Positions 45,253 to 54,981 are shown, counted from the first letter of the stretch. The stretch is 64,000 bases of DNA from Rhodovulum bhavnagarense (GCF_004343505.1 NZ_SLXU01000011.1:31668-95667), one strand, 5' to 3'. Program-made: numbers and translations. Notes: generated by a model from the sequence alone, not told the origin.

Positions 45253-46743
45253 ATGTTCGAAAGTCTTTCCGACCGCCTGTCCGGCGTGTTCGACCGGCTG
45301 ACCAAGCAGGGCGCGCTGTCCGAGGATGACGTCAAGACCGCGCTGCGCGAAGTGCGCGTCGCCTTGCTGGAGGCCGACGTGTCGCTGCCCGTGGCGCGCA
45401 GCTTTGTCAAGTCGGTGCAGGACAAGGCGACCGGCCAGGCGGTGACGAAATCGGTCACGCCCGGCCAGCAGGTCGTCAAGATCGTTCATGACGAGCTGGT
45501 GAACGTGCTGACCGGCGAGGGCGAGCCGGGATACCTGAAAATCGACAACCCGCCCGCGCCGATCCTGATGGTCGGCCTTCAGGGCGGCGGCAAGACCACC
45601 ACCACCGCCAAGCTCGCCAAGCGGCTGAAAGAGGTGAACGGCAAGCGGGTGCTGATGGCCTCGCTCGACGTGAATCGTCCAGCGGCCATGGAACAGCTTG
45701 CCATTCTTGGTCGTCAGATCGGCGTCGATACCCTGCCAATCGTGCCGGGCCAGCGCCCGGTGGACATCGCCAAGCGCGCCAAACAGCAGGCCGCGATGGG
45801 CGGCTATGACGTCTACATGCTGGACACCGCTGGGCGCCTGTCCATCGACGAAGAGCTGATGGCCGAGGTCGAGGCGGTGCGCGACGTCGCCACCCCGCGC
45901 GAGACGCTGCTGGTCGTGGACGGCCTGACCGGCCAGGACGCCGTCAACACCGCCGAGAATTTCGACAGCCGTATCGGGATTTCCGGCGTCATCCTGACCC
46001 GGATGGATGGCGACGGCCGCGGCGGCGCGGCGCTGTCGATGCGCGCGGTCACCGGCAAGCCGATCAAGTATGTCGGCCTCGGCGAGAAACTGGACGCGAT
46101 CGAGGAATTCCACCCCGAGCGCATCGCCGGCCGCATCCTGGGCATGGGCGACATCGTCAGCCTGGTCGAAAAGGCCCAGGCCACGCTGGAGGCCGAACAG
46201 GCCGAGCGGATGATGAAGCGGTTCCAGAAGGGTCAGTTCAACATGAACGACCTGAAGATGCAGCTGGAACAGATGCTGAAAATGGGCGGCATGGAGGGCA
46301 TCATGGGCATGATGCCCGGCATGGGCAAGATGGCCAAGCAGATGGAGGGGGCAGGCTTTGACGATTCCATCCTGCGCCGCCAGATCGCGCTGATCCAGTC
46401 CATGACGAAAAAGGAACGCGCCAACCCGCAGATTCTTCAGGCGAGCCGTAAAAAGCGGATCGCCATGGGTGCGGGGCTGGAAGTGAGCGAGTTGAACAAG
46501 CTGCTCAAGATGCACCGCCAGATGGCCGACATGATGAAGAAGCTGGGCCAGAAGGGCGGCCGCGCCATGCTGAAAAAAGCGATGGGCGGGCTGATGGGCA
46601 AGGGTGGCATGCCCGCCGACATGGCCGGCATGGACCCAAAGGCGCTTGAAGAGGCCGCGCGCAAGATGGGCGGCGGGATACCCGGCATGGGTGGCGGCAT
46701 GGGCCTGCCTGCGGGCCTGTCCGGCCTTGGCAAGAAAAAGTGA
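45253..46743 (+). CDS. ffh: Signal recognition particle protein Ffh
   Basis: GTPase that binds signal peptides and 4.5S RNA to target membrane proteins co-translationally. The 496-aa protein has the N domain helix bundle, the G domain with 'GLQGGGKTTTTAKLAKRL', 'DVNRPAAMEQL', 'DTAGRLSIDEELM' and 'TRMDGDGRGGAALS', and a methionine-rich M domain from ~residue 320 ('MKMQLEQMLKMGGMEGIMGM' region) with the RNA-binding 'SRKKRIAMGAG'. The C-terminus is Gly/Met-rich. It opens the translation-gene block. Confidence 0.97.
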   Translation: MFESLSDRLSGVFDRLTKQGALSEDDVKTALREVRVALLEADVSLPVARSFVKSVQDKATGQAVTKSVTPGQQVVKIVHDELVNVLTGEGEPGYLKIDNPPAPILMVGLQGGGKTTTTAKLAKRLKEVNGKRVLMASLDVNRPAAMEQLAILGRQIGVDTLPIVPGQRPVDIAKRAKQQAAMGGYDVYMLDTAGRLSIDEELMAEVEAVRDVATPRETLLVVDGLTGQDAVNTAENFDSRIGISGVILTRMDGDGRGGAALSMRAVTGKPIKYVGLGEKLDAIEEFHPERIAGRILGMGDIVSLVEKAQATLEAEQAERMMKRFQKGQFNMNDLKMQLEQMLKMGGMEGIMGMMPGMGKMAKQMEGAGFDDSILRRQIALIQSMTKKERANPQILQASRKKRIAMGAGLEVSELNKLLKMHRQMADMMKKLGQKGGRAMLKKAMGGLMGKGGMPADMAGMDPKALEEAARKMGGGIPGMGGGMGLPAGLSGLGKKK

Positions 46744-46756
46744 CGGCTCTGCGCTG

Positions 46757-47362
46757 ATGGCCCATACCAGCATCCCCGTGATCGAGACCGAGCGGTTGCG
46801 CCTGTGCGGCCCGGCGCCCGAGGATTATCCAAAGTTCGAAGCGACCTTTACCAGCTATCGCGCAAGGTTCATGGGCGGGCCGCTGTCGGAATACGAAAGC
46901 TGGATGCTCTATGCAGCCGAGATCGGGCATTGGCAGATACACGGCTTTGGCATGTGGATGATCCACGACCGCGAAACCAACGCCACCTGCGGCATGGCCG
47001 GCGGATGGTTTCCCAAGGGCTGGCCCGAGCGCGAAATCGCCTGGATGATCTGGCCCGCGGTCGAGGGGCGCGGCATCGCGCTTGAGGCGGTGAACGCGGT
47101 ACGGCAATGGTGCTATGACAACCTGGGCTGGGACACGGCGGTATCTTATGTCGATCCCAAGAATGTAAGTTCGGTCCGGCTGTGCGAACGCCTGGGGGCG
47201 AAACTGGACCCCCATGCACAAAGCATCGACAGCCATGACATTGTCTATCGCCATCCTGCGCCCTCGCAATTGCGGGGTACGCAACTGGCCGACGGTATCG
47301 CGCTGGAGATCCGCAATTACATCGACCCGCTTTTCAAGACGAAAGGAATTCCCCTTGACTGA
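46757..47362 (+). CDS. GNAT-family N-acetyltransferase (RimJ/RimL-like)
   Basis: A 201-aa acetyl-CoA-dependent transferase. 'IETERLRLCGPAPEDYPKF' is the first strand typical of RimJ/RimL-type GNATs; the acetyl-CoA loop reads 'AVEGRGIALEAVNAVRQW', where the usual Q/RxxGxG/A appears as EGRGIA. 'SSVRLCERLGAKL' is the C-terminal motif. It lies 13 bp behind ffh and its stop overlaps the TTG start of the chorismate mutase gene, a gene order I associate with Rhodobacteraceae. The acceptor (protein N-terminus or small molecule) is unknown. Confidence 0.88.
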   Translation: MAHTSIPVIETERLRLCGPAPEDYPKFEATFTSYRARFMGGPLSEYESWMLYAAEIGHWQIHGFGMWMIHDRETNATCGMAGGWFPKGWPEREIAWMIWPAVEGRGIALEAVNAVRQWCYDNLGWDTAVSYVDPKNVSSVRLCERLGAKLDPHAQSIDSHDIVYRHPAPSQLRGTQLADGIALEIRNYIDPLFKTKGIPLD

Positions 47363-47651
47363 CGACGCCACCCGCGCCGCCGGGCTGTTGCGGGAACACC
47401 GCGAGAGCATCGACCGGCTGGACGCGATCCTGATCTACACCTTGGGCGAGCGGTTCAAGCACACGCAGGCCGTGGGCAGGCTCAAGGCCGAACACGGGCT
47501 GCCGCCCTCGGACCCTGCCCGCGAAGAAGCCCAGATCGCCCGGCTGGAGGACCTGGCAAGGCGCGCCGATCTGGACCCCGAGTTTGCAAAGAAATTCCTG
47601 GGCTTCGTCATCCAGGAAGTTATCCGTCACCACATCGAACACCAGAAATAG
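47355..47651 (+). CDS. Chorismate mutase, AroQ type
   Basis: A 98-aa all-helical chorismate mutase converting chorismate to prephenate for Phe/Tyr synthesis. Characteristic residues: '[20 protein letters not shown]' (helix 1 with active-site Arg and Asp), '[20 protein letters not shown]' and the C-terminal '[13 protein letters not shown]'. The start is a TTG 8 bases after AAGGA, overlapping the GNAT stop by 8 bases; no ATG or GTG fits this frame near the family start. It is coupled with the GNAT and precedes rpsP by 43 bp. Confidence 0.9.
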   Translation: MTDDATRAAGLLREHRESIDRLDAILIYTLGERFKHTQAVGRLKAEHGLPPSDPAREEAQIARLEDLARRADLDPEFAKKFLGFVIQEVIRHHIEHQK

Positions 47652-47694
47652 GCAGCGACCCTGCCGAACATGCCAACGAACAGGAGAAACTGAC

Positions 47695-48060
47695 ATGGCA
47701 CTTAAACTGCGTCTGGCCCGCGGCGGCTCGAAAAAGCGTCCCTTCTACCGCGTGGTGGTTGCCGATAGCCGCATGCCGCGCGACGGCCGCTTCATCGAGA
47801 AGGTGGGCACCTACAACCCGCTGCTGCCCAAAGACAGCGAGGAGCGCATCAAGATGGACATGGAGCGCGTTCAGCACTGGCTGGGCCAGGGCGCCCAGCC
47901 CACCGACCGCGTGAGCCGCATGCTTGAGGCCGCCGGTGTCCTGACCAAGAAAGAGCGCAACAACCCCAAGAAGGGTGAACCGGGCGCCAAGGCCAAGGAA
48001 CGCGCCGAAGAAAAAGCCGCGAAAGTCGCCGAGGCCTCCGCAGAAGAAACCGCGGAGTAA
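47695..48060 (+). CDS. rpsP: 30S ribosomal protein S16
   Basis: Small-subunit 16S rRNA-binding protein. The 121-aa product begins [20 protein letters not shown] and has the family core '[15 protein letters not shown]'. A lysine/alanine/glutamate-rich tail of ~35 residues extends beyond the compact bacterial form, as is common in Alphaproteobacteria. AGGAG lies before the ATG. First gene of the rpsP-rimM-trmD-rplS block, here with bluB inserted right after it. Confidence 0.97.
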   Translation: MALKLRLARGGSKKRPFYRVVVADSRMPRDGRFIEKVGTYNPLLPKDSEERIKMDMERVQHWLGQGAQPTDRVSRMLEAAGVLTKKERNNPKKGEPGAKAKERAEEKAAKVAEASAEETAE

Positions 48061-48063
48061 GCC

Positions 48064-48720
48064 GTGGACCAGGGCGTTCACGCCCCCCGGCCGGACCGAT
48101 TCGCGCCGGCATTCCGCGATCAACTCAACCAGTTGATGCGATGGCGGCGCGACGTCCGGCATTTCCGCCCCGACCCGGTGGACGAGGCACTGCTTGCGCG
48201 GTGCCTCGATGCCTTTCGCCTGGCGCCCTCGGTGGGCCTGTCCGAACCCTGGCGCATCGTACGGCTCTCCAGCCCCGCGGCGCGGCTTGCGGCGCGGAGC
48301 AATTTCGAACAGGCCAATGCCGCGGCCCTGGAAGGGTACGAAGGTGAAAAAGCCGCGCTTTACCCACGGCTCAAACTCTCGGGGATGGACAGCGCGCCCG
48401 TGCAACTGGCGATCTTTTCCGACGAGGGCACCTCGCAGGGCGCGGGCCTGGGCGCGGCCACGATGCCGGAAATGCGGCGCTATTCCGTGGTGTCGGCGAT
48501 CGCGATGTTCTGGCTTGCGGTCCGGGCCGAGGGGCTGGGGCTGGGCTGGGTGTCGGTGCTTGACCCCGACCGGCTGGCCCGCGATCTTTCGGTTCCGGGC
48601 AACTGGGCGCTGGTGGCCTATCTCTGCATCGGCTGGCCCGAGGTGGAACGTGACCACCCCGAGCTGGAAGAGGCAGGATGGGAACGCCGTGCGCCGCAAC
48701 TGCATATCGAGGAGCGCTAG
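48064..48720 (+). CDS. bluB: 5,6-dimethylbenzimidazole synthase
   Basis: Flavin-destructase that converts reduced FMN into 5,6-dimethylbenzimidazole, the lower ligand of vitamin B12. The 218-aa nitroreductase-fold protein starts at a GTG three bases after the rpsP stop. Recognisable parts are 'LMRWRRDVRHFRPDPVDEAL', 'RLAPSVGLSEPWRIV' and 'VVSAIAMFWLAVRAEGLGLG' followed by 'WVSVLDP', all close to BluB rather than general nitroreductases. The stop abuts the rimM ATG. No other cobalamin-synthesis gene is nearby; co-transcription with ribosomal genes is unexpected. Confidence 0.9.
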   Translation: MDQGVHAPRPDRFAPAFRDQLNQLMRWRRDVRHFRPDPVDEALLARCLDAFRLAPSVGLSEPWRIVRLSSPAARLAARSNFEQANAAALEGYEGEKAALYPRLKLSGMDSAPVQLAIFSDEGTSQGAGLGAATMPEMRRYSVVSAIAMFWLAVRAEGLGLGWVSVLDPDRLARDLSVPGNWALVAYLCIGWPEVERDHPELEEAGWERRAPQLHIEER

Positions 48721-49227
48721 ATGAGCGATCGGGTCTGCGTCGGCGTGGTATCGGGGGCTTTCGGGGTGCGGGGCGAGGTGCGACTGAAAAGTTTTTGTGC
48801 CCAGCCCGAGTCCATTGCCGATTACGCACCGCTTTTCACCGAAGATGGCAAGCGCAGCTTTGACGTGACGCTGACGCGCCAGGTCAAGGGCGGCTTTTCC
48901 GCGCGCCTGTCAGGCATCGCCACCAAGGAACAGGCCGACGCGCTGAGGGGGATACGGCTGTTGGCCGACCGCGCGGTTCTGCCCAGCCTGCCCGAGGACG
49001 AGTTCTACCACGCAGACCTGATCGGGCTGGAGGTCGTCGATACCGGCGGGCAGGTGCTTGGCCGGGTGCGGGCCGTGCATGACCACGGGGCGGGCGATCT
49101 GCTGGAAATCCACGGGCCGGGGCTTTCCTCGACCGTTCTTCTGCCCTTTACGAATGCATTCGTGCCCACCGTCGACCTTGCGGCGGGCCGTATCATTGCC
49201 GATCCTCCCGAAGGCTTGTTTGCCTGA
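48721..49227 (+). CDS. rimM: Ribosome maturation factor RimM
   Basis: A 168-aa 30S assembly factor acting on the S19/16S head region. The N-terminal beta-barrel domain opens '[20 protein letters not shown]', and the C-terminal PRC-barrel contains '[20 protein letters not shown]' and '[19 protein letters not shown]'. The ATG immediately follows the bluB stop, so the gene is co-translated with the bluB-rpsP segment. Confidence 0.95.
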   Translation: MSDRVCVGVVSGAFGVRGEVRLKSFCAQPESIADYAPLFTEDGKRSFDVTLTRQVKGGFSARLSGIATKEQADALRGIRLLADRAVLPSLPEDEFYHADLIGLEVVDTGGQVLGRVRAVHDHGAGDLLEIHGPGLSSTVLLPFTNAFVPTVDLAAGRIIADPPEGLFA

Positions 49228-49252
49228 CCCCGACGATTCTGAGAGGCCGCCC

Positions 49253-49606
49253 ATGTCGAACACGATCTCCACCGTCTTTACCGTCATCCTTCTGGCCGGG
49301 GCGCTGGTCGCCGGCGCCGCCGAACAGCCCTTTTGGGTGGTCGTGGTGATCGCGATCATTGCGACCTGCGCCAACGCGGTCAGTCCCGCGGCCGGCGCAG
49401 GCCGGGCGAAGCAGGGCAAGACCCTGCTCAAGGCTCTGCCGGGCATGGTGATCAACCAGTTGATCTGGGTGAACCTCGTTTTCCTGATCGGCTATGGCGC
49501 GGCCTGGGCGATGGGCGGTCCGCTGATCGCCGCACCTGTCTGGCTGTCGGTAGGGCTGTCCGCGGCGGGTCTGGCCGGCACCCTGGCCGCATCGCTGCGC
49601 GGCTGA
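49253..49606 (+). CDS. Small three-helix membrane protein
   Basis: A 117-aa hydrophobic protein with three or four predicted membrane helices ('VFTVILLAGALVAGAAEQPF', 'VVVVIAIIATCANAVS', 'MVINQLIWVNLVFLIGYGAA', 'PVWLSVGLSAAGLAGTLAAS') and one short basic loop ('GAGRAKQGKTLLKAL'). No family was recognised. It is tucked between rimM (25 bp upstream) and trmD (11 bp downstream) in the same direction, so it is expressed with translation genes; any functional link is unknown. Confidence 0.75.
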   Translation: MSNTISTVFTVILLAGALVAGAAEQPFWVVVVIAIIATCANAVSPAAGAGRAKQGKTLLKALPGMVINQLIWVNLVFLIGYGAAWAMGGPLIAAPVWLSVGLSAAGLAGTLAASLRG

Positions 49607-49617
49607 TCGCCAGTCGC

Positions 49618-50448
49618 ATGTCCGACGCACCCCGATCTCACGGGCGGCTTTCCATCTCGGCGAGCCTCGCGCCACGCGACCTGATGGCCGAGCGGCCACG
49701 CCTGAAAGGCGCCTGGACCGCACGGGTGATCACCCTGTTTCCCGAGGCGTTTCCCGGCATCCTGGGTCTGTCACTGACGGGAAAGGCGCTGGACCAGGGG
49801 CTTTGGGCGCTGGATGCCATCGACCTGCGTCCGTTCGGCGAAGGCAAGCACAAGAATGTCGACGACACGCCAGCGGGCGGCGGCGCTGGCATGGTACTGC
49901 GCGCGGACGTGGTGGGCCGGGCGCTGGAGCAAGCTGCCATCGGCACGCCGTCCGACCGCGACCGCTGGCCGGTGGTCTATCTCTCGCCGCGTGGCCGACC
50001 CTTTACCCAGGCCATGGCCGAACGGTTTTCACGGGCCGATGGCCTGACACTGATCTGCGGCCGGTTCGAGGGTCTGGACGAAAGGGTGTTGGAAGAATAC
50101 GAGGTCGAAGAGGTCAGCTTGGGTGATTTCGTTCTTTCGGGGGGCGAGATCGCGGCACAGGCCTTGATTGACGCGACTGTGCGGCTTATACCGCGCGTGC
50201 TTGGGAATCAGGCTTCCACCGAAGAAGAGAGTTTTTCCGAAGGGCTGCTTGAGCACCCCCAATACACACGGCCCGCCGTCTGGAAAGGCCGCGAGATCCC
50301 CGACATTCTCCTGTCGGGCCATCACGCGAAGATCGCCACCTGGCGCCGGGCCATGGCCGAAAGGCTGACAAAGGAACGCCGCCCTGACCTCTGGCGGGCT
50401 TATCGTGGATGTCACGATGGGGACCCGGACGGAGACCGAGAGCTCTGA
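49618..50448 (+). CDS. trmD: tRNA (guanine37-N1)-methyltransferase
   Basis: SAM-dependent enzyme making m1G37 in tRNAs to prevent +1 frameshifting. The 276-aa product shows the SPOUT start '[20 protein letters not shown]', '[19 protein letters not shown]', the knot '[20 protein letters not shown]' followed by '[13 protein letters not shown]', and '[19 protein letters not shown]'. An N-terminal extension of ~35 residues precedes the fold; I keep the 49618 ATG because such extensions are usual in Rhodobacteraceae, but 49684 is possible. Confidence 0.96.
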   Translation: MSDAPRSHGRLSISASLAPRDLMAERPRLKGAWTARVITLFPEAFPGILGLSLTGKALDQGLWALDAIDLRPFGEGKHKNVDDTPAGGGAGMVLRADVVGRALEQAAIGTPSDRDRWPVVYLSPRGRPFTQAMAERFSRADGLTLICGRFEGLDERVLEEYEVEEVSLGDFVLSGGEIAAQALIDATVRLIPRVLGNQASTEEESFSEGLLEHPQYTRPAVWKGREIPDILLSGHHAKIATWRRAMAERLTKERRPDLWRAYRGCHDGDPDGDREL

Positions 50449-50500
50449 GGGCTGCATCACCTTCGCGGAAAGAACCGCGAGCAAATATGGAGAAACCGCG

Positions 50501-50878
50501 ATGAACCTGATCGCGCAACTCGAGGCGGAACAGATCGCCGCCCTCGACAAGACGATTCCCGATTTCAAGCCGGGCGACACGATCCGCGTCGGCTACAAGG
50601 TGACCGAGGGCACCCGCTCGCGCGTGCAGAACTACGAAGGCGTCTGCATCAGCCGCAAGAACGGCAAGGGCATTGCCGGATCGTTCACCGTTCGCAAGAT
50701 TTCCTTTGGCGAAGGCGTGGAACGCGTGTTCCCGCTCTATTCGACCAATATCGATTCGATCGAGGTGGTGCGCCGCGGCCGCGTGCGTCGCGCCAAGCTC
50801 TACTACCTGCGCGCGCGCCGGGGCAAATCGGCCCGGATCGCCGAGGATAGCAACTACAAGCCCAAGACCGGGGCGTAA
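50501..50878 (+). CDS. rplS: 50S ribosomal protein L19
   Basis: Large-subunit protein at the 30S-50S interface, 125 aa. Family core: '[20 protein letters not shown]', '[20 protein letters not shown]' and '[18 protein letters not shown]'. GGAG lies before the ATG. A small hairpin TCGCGG/CCGCGA at 50464-50481 sits in the 52-bp gap after trmD and may be involved in translational control (inference). Confidence 0.97.
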   Translation: MNLIAQLEAEQIAALDKTIPDFKPGDTIRVGYKVTEGTRSRVQNYEGVCISRKNGKGIAGSFTVRKISFGEGVERVFPLYSTNIDSIEVVRRGRVRRAKLYYLRARRGKSARIAEDSNYKPKTGA

Positions 50879-50889
50879 GGAGCGGAGCC

Positions 50890-51111
50890 ATGAAAAAAGA
50901 CATCCACCCCGATTACCACATCATCGACGTGAAGATGACCGATGGCACCGTGGTCCAGATGAAATCGACCTACGGCAAGGAAGGTGATGCGCTGGCACTG
51001 GATATCGATCCCTCGGTGCATCCCGCCTGGACCGGCGGCAGCTCGCGTCTGATGGACACCGGCGGGCGCGTGTCCAAGTTCAAGAAGAAATACGAGGGTC
51101 TTGGCTTCTGA
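50890..51111 (+). CDS. rpmE: 50S ribosomal protein L31
   Basis: A 73-aa ribosomal protein starting [20 protein letters not shown]. The zinc-binding cysteines of the C+ L31 type are absent, so this is the zinc-independent C- form. AAGGAG precedes the ATG, and it lies 11 bp after rplS. Last gene of the block; a strong terminator follows. Confidence 0.95.
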   Translation: MKKDIHPDYHIIDVKMTDGTVVQMKSTYGKEGDALALDIDPSVHPAWTGGSSRLMDTGGRVSKFKKKYEGLGF

Positions 51112-51135
51112 GTCCACAGACCTTTACACGTATCG

Positions 51136-51166
51136 CAACGCCGTCCCCGCGGGGGCGGCGTTTTTC
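51136..51166 (+). terminator. Rho-independent terminator of the ffh-rpsP-rpmE block
   Basis: Long stem AACGCCG-TCCCC / GGGGG-CGGCGTT with a GC loop, followed by TTTTT, 25 bases after the rpmE stop. Confidence 0.9.
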
Positions 51167-51303
51167 GTTACATGCAAGATTGCACTGCGAGAGGGCCATG
51201 CCCGGACTTGCCCTCATCCGACACTTTCCATAATCCGGCACACAACATATGGTGGTTCCAGCCCGTGGGATGACAGGGCCGGACATGAGACGGGGATCGG
51301 TCA

Positions 51304-52113
51304 GTGGCGCATATCATCGTTGTCGGCAATGAAAAGGGCGGGGCCGGAAAATCGACCGTCTCTATGCATGTCGCCACCGCGCTGGCGCGGATGGGGCACC
51401 GGGTCGGCGCGCTGGACCTGGACCTGCGCCAACGCAGTTTCGGCCGTTATGTCGACAACCGGCGCGCCTACCTCGCCCGCAGCGGACTGGACTTGCCCAG
51501 CCCCGATTACCGCGACCTGCCGGAGGTGGCACAGGATGACCTGGAACCCGGCGAGAACATCTATGATCGGCGCCTGTCCATGGCGGTGGCGGAAATGGAC
51601 CAGGACAAGGATTTCATCCTGATCGATTGCCCCGGTTCGCATACCCGGCTCAGCCAGGTGGCGCATACGCTGGCCGACACGCTGATCACGCCGTTGAATG
51701 ACAGTTTCATCGACTTTGACCTTCTGGCCCTGCATGACGGCGAAACCGGCAAGATCATCGGCCCCTCGATCTATGCCGAGATGGTATGGAATGCACGCCA
51801 GTTGCGCGCGCAGGCGGGTTTGAAACCGATCGACTGGGTGGTTCTGCGTAACCGCCTGGGGGCCCAACAGATGCATAACAAGCGAAAGATGGGCGCGGCA
51901 TTGGAAAACCTGTCACGCCGGATCGGGTTCCGGGTGATCCCCGGTTTTTCCGAAAGGGTGATCTTTCGCGAACTGTTTCCCAACGGTCTGACCCTTCTGG
52001 ATCTCAAGGATACAGGGGTCACCAGCCTGAACCTGTCCAATATCGCGGCCCGGCAAGAGTTGCGCGACCTGATGGCGGCGCTGAAATTGCCGGGGGTCGA
52101 GGTGGCGTTCTAG
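51304..52113 (+). CDS. mipZ: MipZ-like division-plane positioning ATPase
   Basis: A 269-aa ParA-family ATPase of the MipZ type, which forms a gradient from the ParB-bound pole and inhibits FtsZ assembly away from midcell. Deviant Walker A 'VVGNEKGGAGKSTVSMHVAT' has both the signature and catalytic lysines; 'GALDLDLRQRSFGRYVDNRR' and 'FILIDCPGSHTRLSQVAHTL' are the A' and B regions. The long insert 'AEMVWNARQLRAQAGLKPID' is typical of MipZ. Start is a GTG. It is a monocistronic housekeeping gene whose stop overlaps that of the convergent cbbR. Confidence 0.93.
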   Translation: MAHIIVVGNEKGGAGKSTVSMHVATALARMGHRVGALDLDLRQRSFGRYVDNRRAYLARSGLDLPSPDYRDLPEVAQDDLEPGENIYDRRLSMAVAEMDQDKDFILIDCPGSHTRLSQVAHTLADTLITPLNDSFIDFDLLALHDGETGKIIGPSIYAEMVWNARQLRAQAGLKPIDWVVLRNRLGAQQMHNKRKMGAALENLSRRIGFRVIPGFSERVIFRELFPNGLTLLDLKDTGVTSLNLSNIAARQELRDLMAALKLPGVEVAF

Positions 52114-53060
52114 ACCTCAGCCACCTGAACCGCGCCGGGCAGATCAAGCGGGGTCGATCCGGCCTCGACCGCTGCTTGGGCATTGGCGACGAGATGATCA
52201 AGGAACGACTCGGCCACCACTGACAGATGCTTGCCGCGCGGATAGGCCACCTGCCACTGACGCAATAGCGGAAAGCCCTGCACATCCAGCACCTTGAGAA
52301 TGCCGGTCCGGCCCTCCATCGCAAGGGTGTCGCGGGACAGCGCGGCCAGGCCCAGGCCACCGATCACGGCCTGCTTGATCGCCTCGTTGCTGCCCAGTTC
52401 CATCCGCATCGACAGGCTCACCCCCCGCGCCCGAAAGAATCTTTCCGCTGCCAGCCGCGTACCCGATCCCGGTTCGCGCAGGATAAAGGGTTCGCGGGCC
52501 ACCCGCTCCGGGGCGATGTTGCGTTCGCCCACTAGCGGGTGATCGTGGCGGGCCAAGATGACCAGCGGATTGTCTGCAACCGCGGTTGCGATCACGTCCA
52601 AACCTTCGGGCGGGGTGCCAAGGATGCACAGGTCATCCTCGTTTCCGGCCAGCCGGGCCAGCACAGTCTGCCGGTTGGTGACCATGAGCGCCACTTCGAT
52701 CCCCGGATTGGCGTCACAGAAACTGCCCAGGAGGCGGGGCAGAAAGTACTGCGCCGTGGACACGATCGCGAGTTTCAGCTTGCCCTGCCTCAGCCCCTTC
52801 ATGTCGGCCAGCCGCATATGCATCCGCTCCACCGCGTCCAGCGATTCGCGCGCGCCCTCGGCGGTGACCTTTCCGGCCTCGGTGAGGAACATCTTCTTTC
52901 CGACTCGTTCGAACAGGGGATGGCCCAGCCGATCCTCAAGCTGCTTGACCTGGGCAAAGACCGCGGGCTGGGTCAGGTGCAGCTCTTCCGCAGCACGGGT
53001 GTAGCTTTCGTGGCGGGCCACGGCGAGGAAGACGCGTAACTGGCGCAGGCTGGCCGGCAT
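52110..53060 (-). CDS. cbbR: LysR-type regulator CbbR
   Basis: Activator of the Calvin-cycle genes. The 316-aa protein has the LysR helix-turn-helix 'HESYTRAAEELHLTQPAVFA' at residues ~17-36, followed by the linker helix and an effector domain ('LGTPPEGLDVIATAVADNPL') like that of CbbR proteins, which sense intermediates such as RuBP or PEP. It is divergently placed 125 bp from cbbL, the standard arrangement, and a T-N11-A dyad lies between them. Identity rests on LysR features plus context. Confidence 0.92.
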   Translation of the reverse strand: MPASLRQLRVFLAVARHESYTRAAEELHLTQPAVFAQVKQLEDRLGHPLFERVGKKMFLTEAGKVTAEGARESLDAVERMHMRLADMKGLRQGKLKLAIVSTAQYFLPRLLGSFCDANPGIEVALMVTNRQTVLARLAGNEDDLCILGTPPEGLDVIATAVADNPLVILARHDHPLVGERNIAPERVAREPFILREPGSGTRLAAERFFRARGVSLSMRMELGSNEAIKQAVIGGLGLAALSRDTLAMEGRTGILKVLDVQGFPLLRQWQVAYPRGKHLSVVAESFLDHLVANAQAAVEAGSTPLDLPGAVQVAEV

Positions 53061-53062
53061 GA

Positions 53063-53075
53063 TAATAACCTATTA
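53063..53075. promoter_or_regulatory. CbbR-binding site candidate
   Basis: TAAT-AACCT-ATTA is a LysR-type T-N11-A dyad inside an AT-rich stretch (53061-53110) between cbbR and cbbL. It lies next to the cbbR start, where autoregulatory recognition sites are usual; further AT-rich sequence toward cbbL could be the activation site. Confidence 0.5.
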
Positions 53076-53185
53076 CTTATTCTATCCCTAAAAACTATTC
53101 ATTTTGGCATTCTCTTTCAAGCTGCCATGTTTCGCTCGACCCGCCCGGAGCGGGCAAGGGACAGCATCAACGCGGAGGAGGCGAC

Positions 53186-54607
53186 ATGGCTGCCAAGAAG
53201 TATGATGCCGGTGTAAAGGAATACCGGTCCACCTATTGGGAACCCGAATACTCGATCAAGGAAAGCGATGTCCTCGCGGTGTTCAAGGTCATCCCGCAAC
53301 CGGGCGTGTCCCGCGAAGAGGCCGCGGCCGCCGTGGCCGCCGAAAGCTCTACCGGCACCTGGACGACCGTCTGGACCGACCTTCTGACCGATCTGGACTA
53401 CTACAAGGGCCGTGCCTACGCGATCGAGGATGTGCCGGGGTCTGACGATGCGTTCTACGCCTTCATCGCCTATCCTATGGACCTGTTCGAGGAAGGCTCG
53501 GTCGTCAACGTCTTCACCTCGATCGTCGGCAACGTGTTCGGCTTCAAGGCGGTGCGCTCGCTGCGTCTTGAGGATGTGCGCTTCCCGCTGTGGTTCGTGA
53601 TGACCTGCTTTGGTCCGCCCCACGGCATCCAAGTCGAGCGCGACAAGCTGGACAAGTATGGCCGCCCGCTGCTGGGCTGCACGATCAAGCCGAAGCTGGG
53701 CCTCTCGGCCAAGAATTACGGCCGGGCCGTCTACGAGGTTCTGCGCGGCGGTCTCGACTTCTCGAAGGACGACGAGAACGTCAACTCGCAACCCTTCATG
53801 CGCTGGCGCGACCGTTTCGATTTCTGCCAGGAGGCCATCGACAAGGCCGAGGCAGAGACCGGCGAGCGCAAGGGTCACTATATGAACGTGACCGCGCCGA
53901 CCATGGAAGAGGTCTACAAGCGCGCCGAATATGCCAAGGAAATCGGCACACCGATCATCATGTCGGACTACCTGACGCTGGGCTGGGCCGCGCACAACTC
54001 GCTGTCAAAGTGGTGCCGCGACAACGGGATGCTGCTGCACGTTCACCGCGCCATGCACGCCGTGATGGACCGAAACCCAAACCACGGCATCAACTTCCGC
54101 GTCCTGACGAAACTGCTGCGTCTGCTGGGCGGCGACCACCTGCATTCGGGCACAGTCGTGGGCAAGCTGGAAGGCGACCGCGAGGCGACGCTGGGCTGGA
54201 TCGACATCATGCGCGACCGCTACATCAAGGAAGACCGCTCGCGCGGCATCTTCTTCGACCAGGACTGGGGCGGCATGCCGGGCGTGTTCCCGGTGGCCTC
54301 GGGCGGCATCCATGTCTGGCACATGCCGGCGCTGGTCTCGATCTTTGGCAACGACTCGGTGCTGCAATTCGGTGGCGGCACGCTGGGCCACCCCTGGGGC
54401 AACGCGGCCGGTGCGGCCGCCAACCGCGTGGCGCTGGAGGCTTGCGTGCAGGCCCGCAACGAGGGCCGCGAGATCGAGAAGGAAGGCAAGGACATCCTGC
54501 TCAACGCGGCCAAGCACAGCCCCGAACTCAAGATCGCCATGGAAACGTGGAAGGAGATCAAGTTCGAGTTCGACACCGTCGACAAGCTGGACACCCAGCA
54601 CCGCTAA
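53186..54607 (+). CDS. cbbL: RuBisCO large subunit, form I (IA, green-like)
   Basis: Catalytic subunit fixing CO2 onto ribulose-1,5-bisphosphate. The 473-aa sequence begins [20 protein letters not shown], typical of form IA. Key residues are present: Lys168 in '[10 protein letters not shown]' (spinach Lys175), the carbamylated Lys194 with Asp196/Glu197 in '[14 protein letters not shown]' (spinach 201/203/204), His287, and loop-6 Lys327 in '[12 protein letters not shown]' (spinach 334). GGAGG before the ATG. Followed by cbbS, cbbQ and cbbO and lacking carboxysome genes, it fits the IAq subgroup. Several Rhodobacteraceae are thought to have gained this type by transfer, whereas others use the red-like form IC. 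Confidence 0.97.
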   Translation: MAAKKYDAGVKEYRSTYWEPEYSIKESDVLAVFKVIPQPGVSREEAAAAVAAESSTGTWTTVWTDLLTDLDYYKGRAYAIEDVPGSDDAFYAFIAYPMDLFEEGSVVNVFTSIVGNVFGFKAVRSLRLEDVRFPLWFVMTCFGPPHGIQVERDKLDKYGRPLLGCTIKPKLGLSAKNYGRAVYEVLRGGLDFSKDDENVNSQPFMRWRDRFDFCQEAIDKAEAETGERKGHYMNVTAPTMEEVYKRAEYAKEIGTPIIMSDYLTLGWAAHNSLSKWCRDNGMLLHVHRAMHAVMDRNPNHGINFRVLTKLLRLLGGDHLHSGTVVGKLEGDREATLGWIDIMRDRYIKEDRSRGIFFDQDWGGMPGVFPVASGGIHVWHMPALVSIFGNDSVLQFGGGTLGHPWGNAAGAAANRVALEACVQARNEGREIEKEGKDILLNAAKHSPELKIAMETWKEIKFEFDTVDKLDTQHR

Positions 54608-54627
54608 TCGCTTAGGGAGAGAGTAAC

Positions 54628-54981
54628 ATGAGCGTTCAGGACTACACATCGCGCCTGTCCGACCCGGCCAGCCGCAAGATGGGCACCTTTTCCTACCTGC
54701 CCGAGATGGATGATGCGCAAATCCGCAAGCAGGTGGAATGGATCGTGAAACATGGCTGGAACCCCGCCATAGAGCACACCGAGCCGGAATACGCGATGTC
54801 GAATTTCTGGTACATGTGGAAACTGCCGATGTTCGGTGAAACCGATGTCGACGCCATCCTGGCCGAGCTGAAGGCCTGCCACGAAGCAAACCCGGACAAC
54901 CATGTCCGCCTGATCGGCTACAACAACTTCAGCCAGAGCCAGGGCGCCAACATGGTGGTTTATCGCGGCACGCCCGTCTGA
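54628..54981 (+). CDS. cbbS: RuBisCO small subunit
   Basis: A 117-aa subunit that caps the L8 core to give L8S8. '[20 protein letters not shown]' and '[20 protein letters not shown]' are the conserved start and core, and '[20 protein letters not shown]' the C-terminal strand region. The length fits form IA small subunits without the extended C-terminal beta-hairpin of red-type form IC/ID. It begins 20 bp after cbbL with GGGAGAG upstream; a strong hairpin follows before cbbQ. Confidence 0.97.
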   Translation: MSVQDYTSRLSDPASRKMGTFSYLPEMDDAQIRKQVEWIVKHGWNPAIEHTEPEYAMSNFWYMWKLPMFGETDVDAILAELKACHEANPDNHVRLIGYNNFSQSQGANMVVYRGTPV

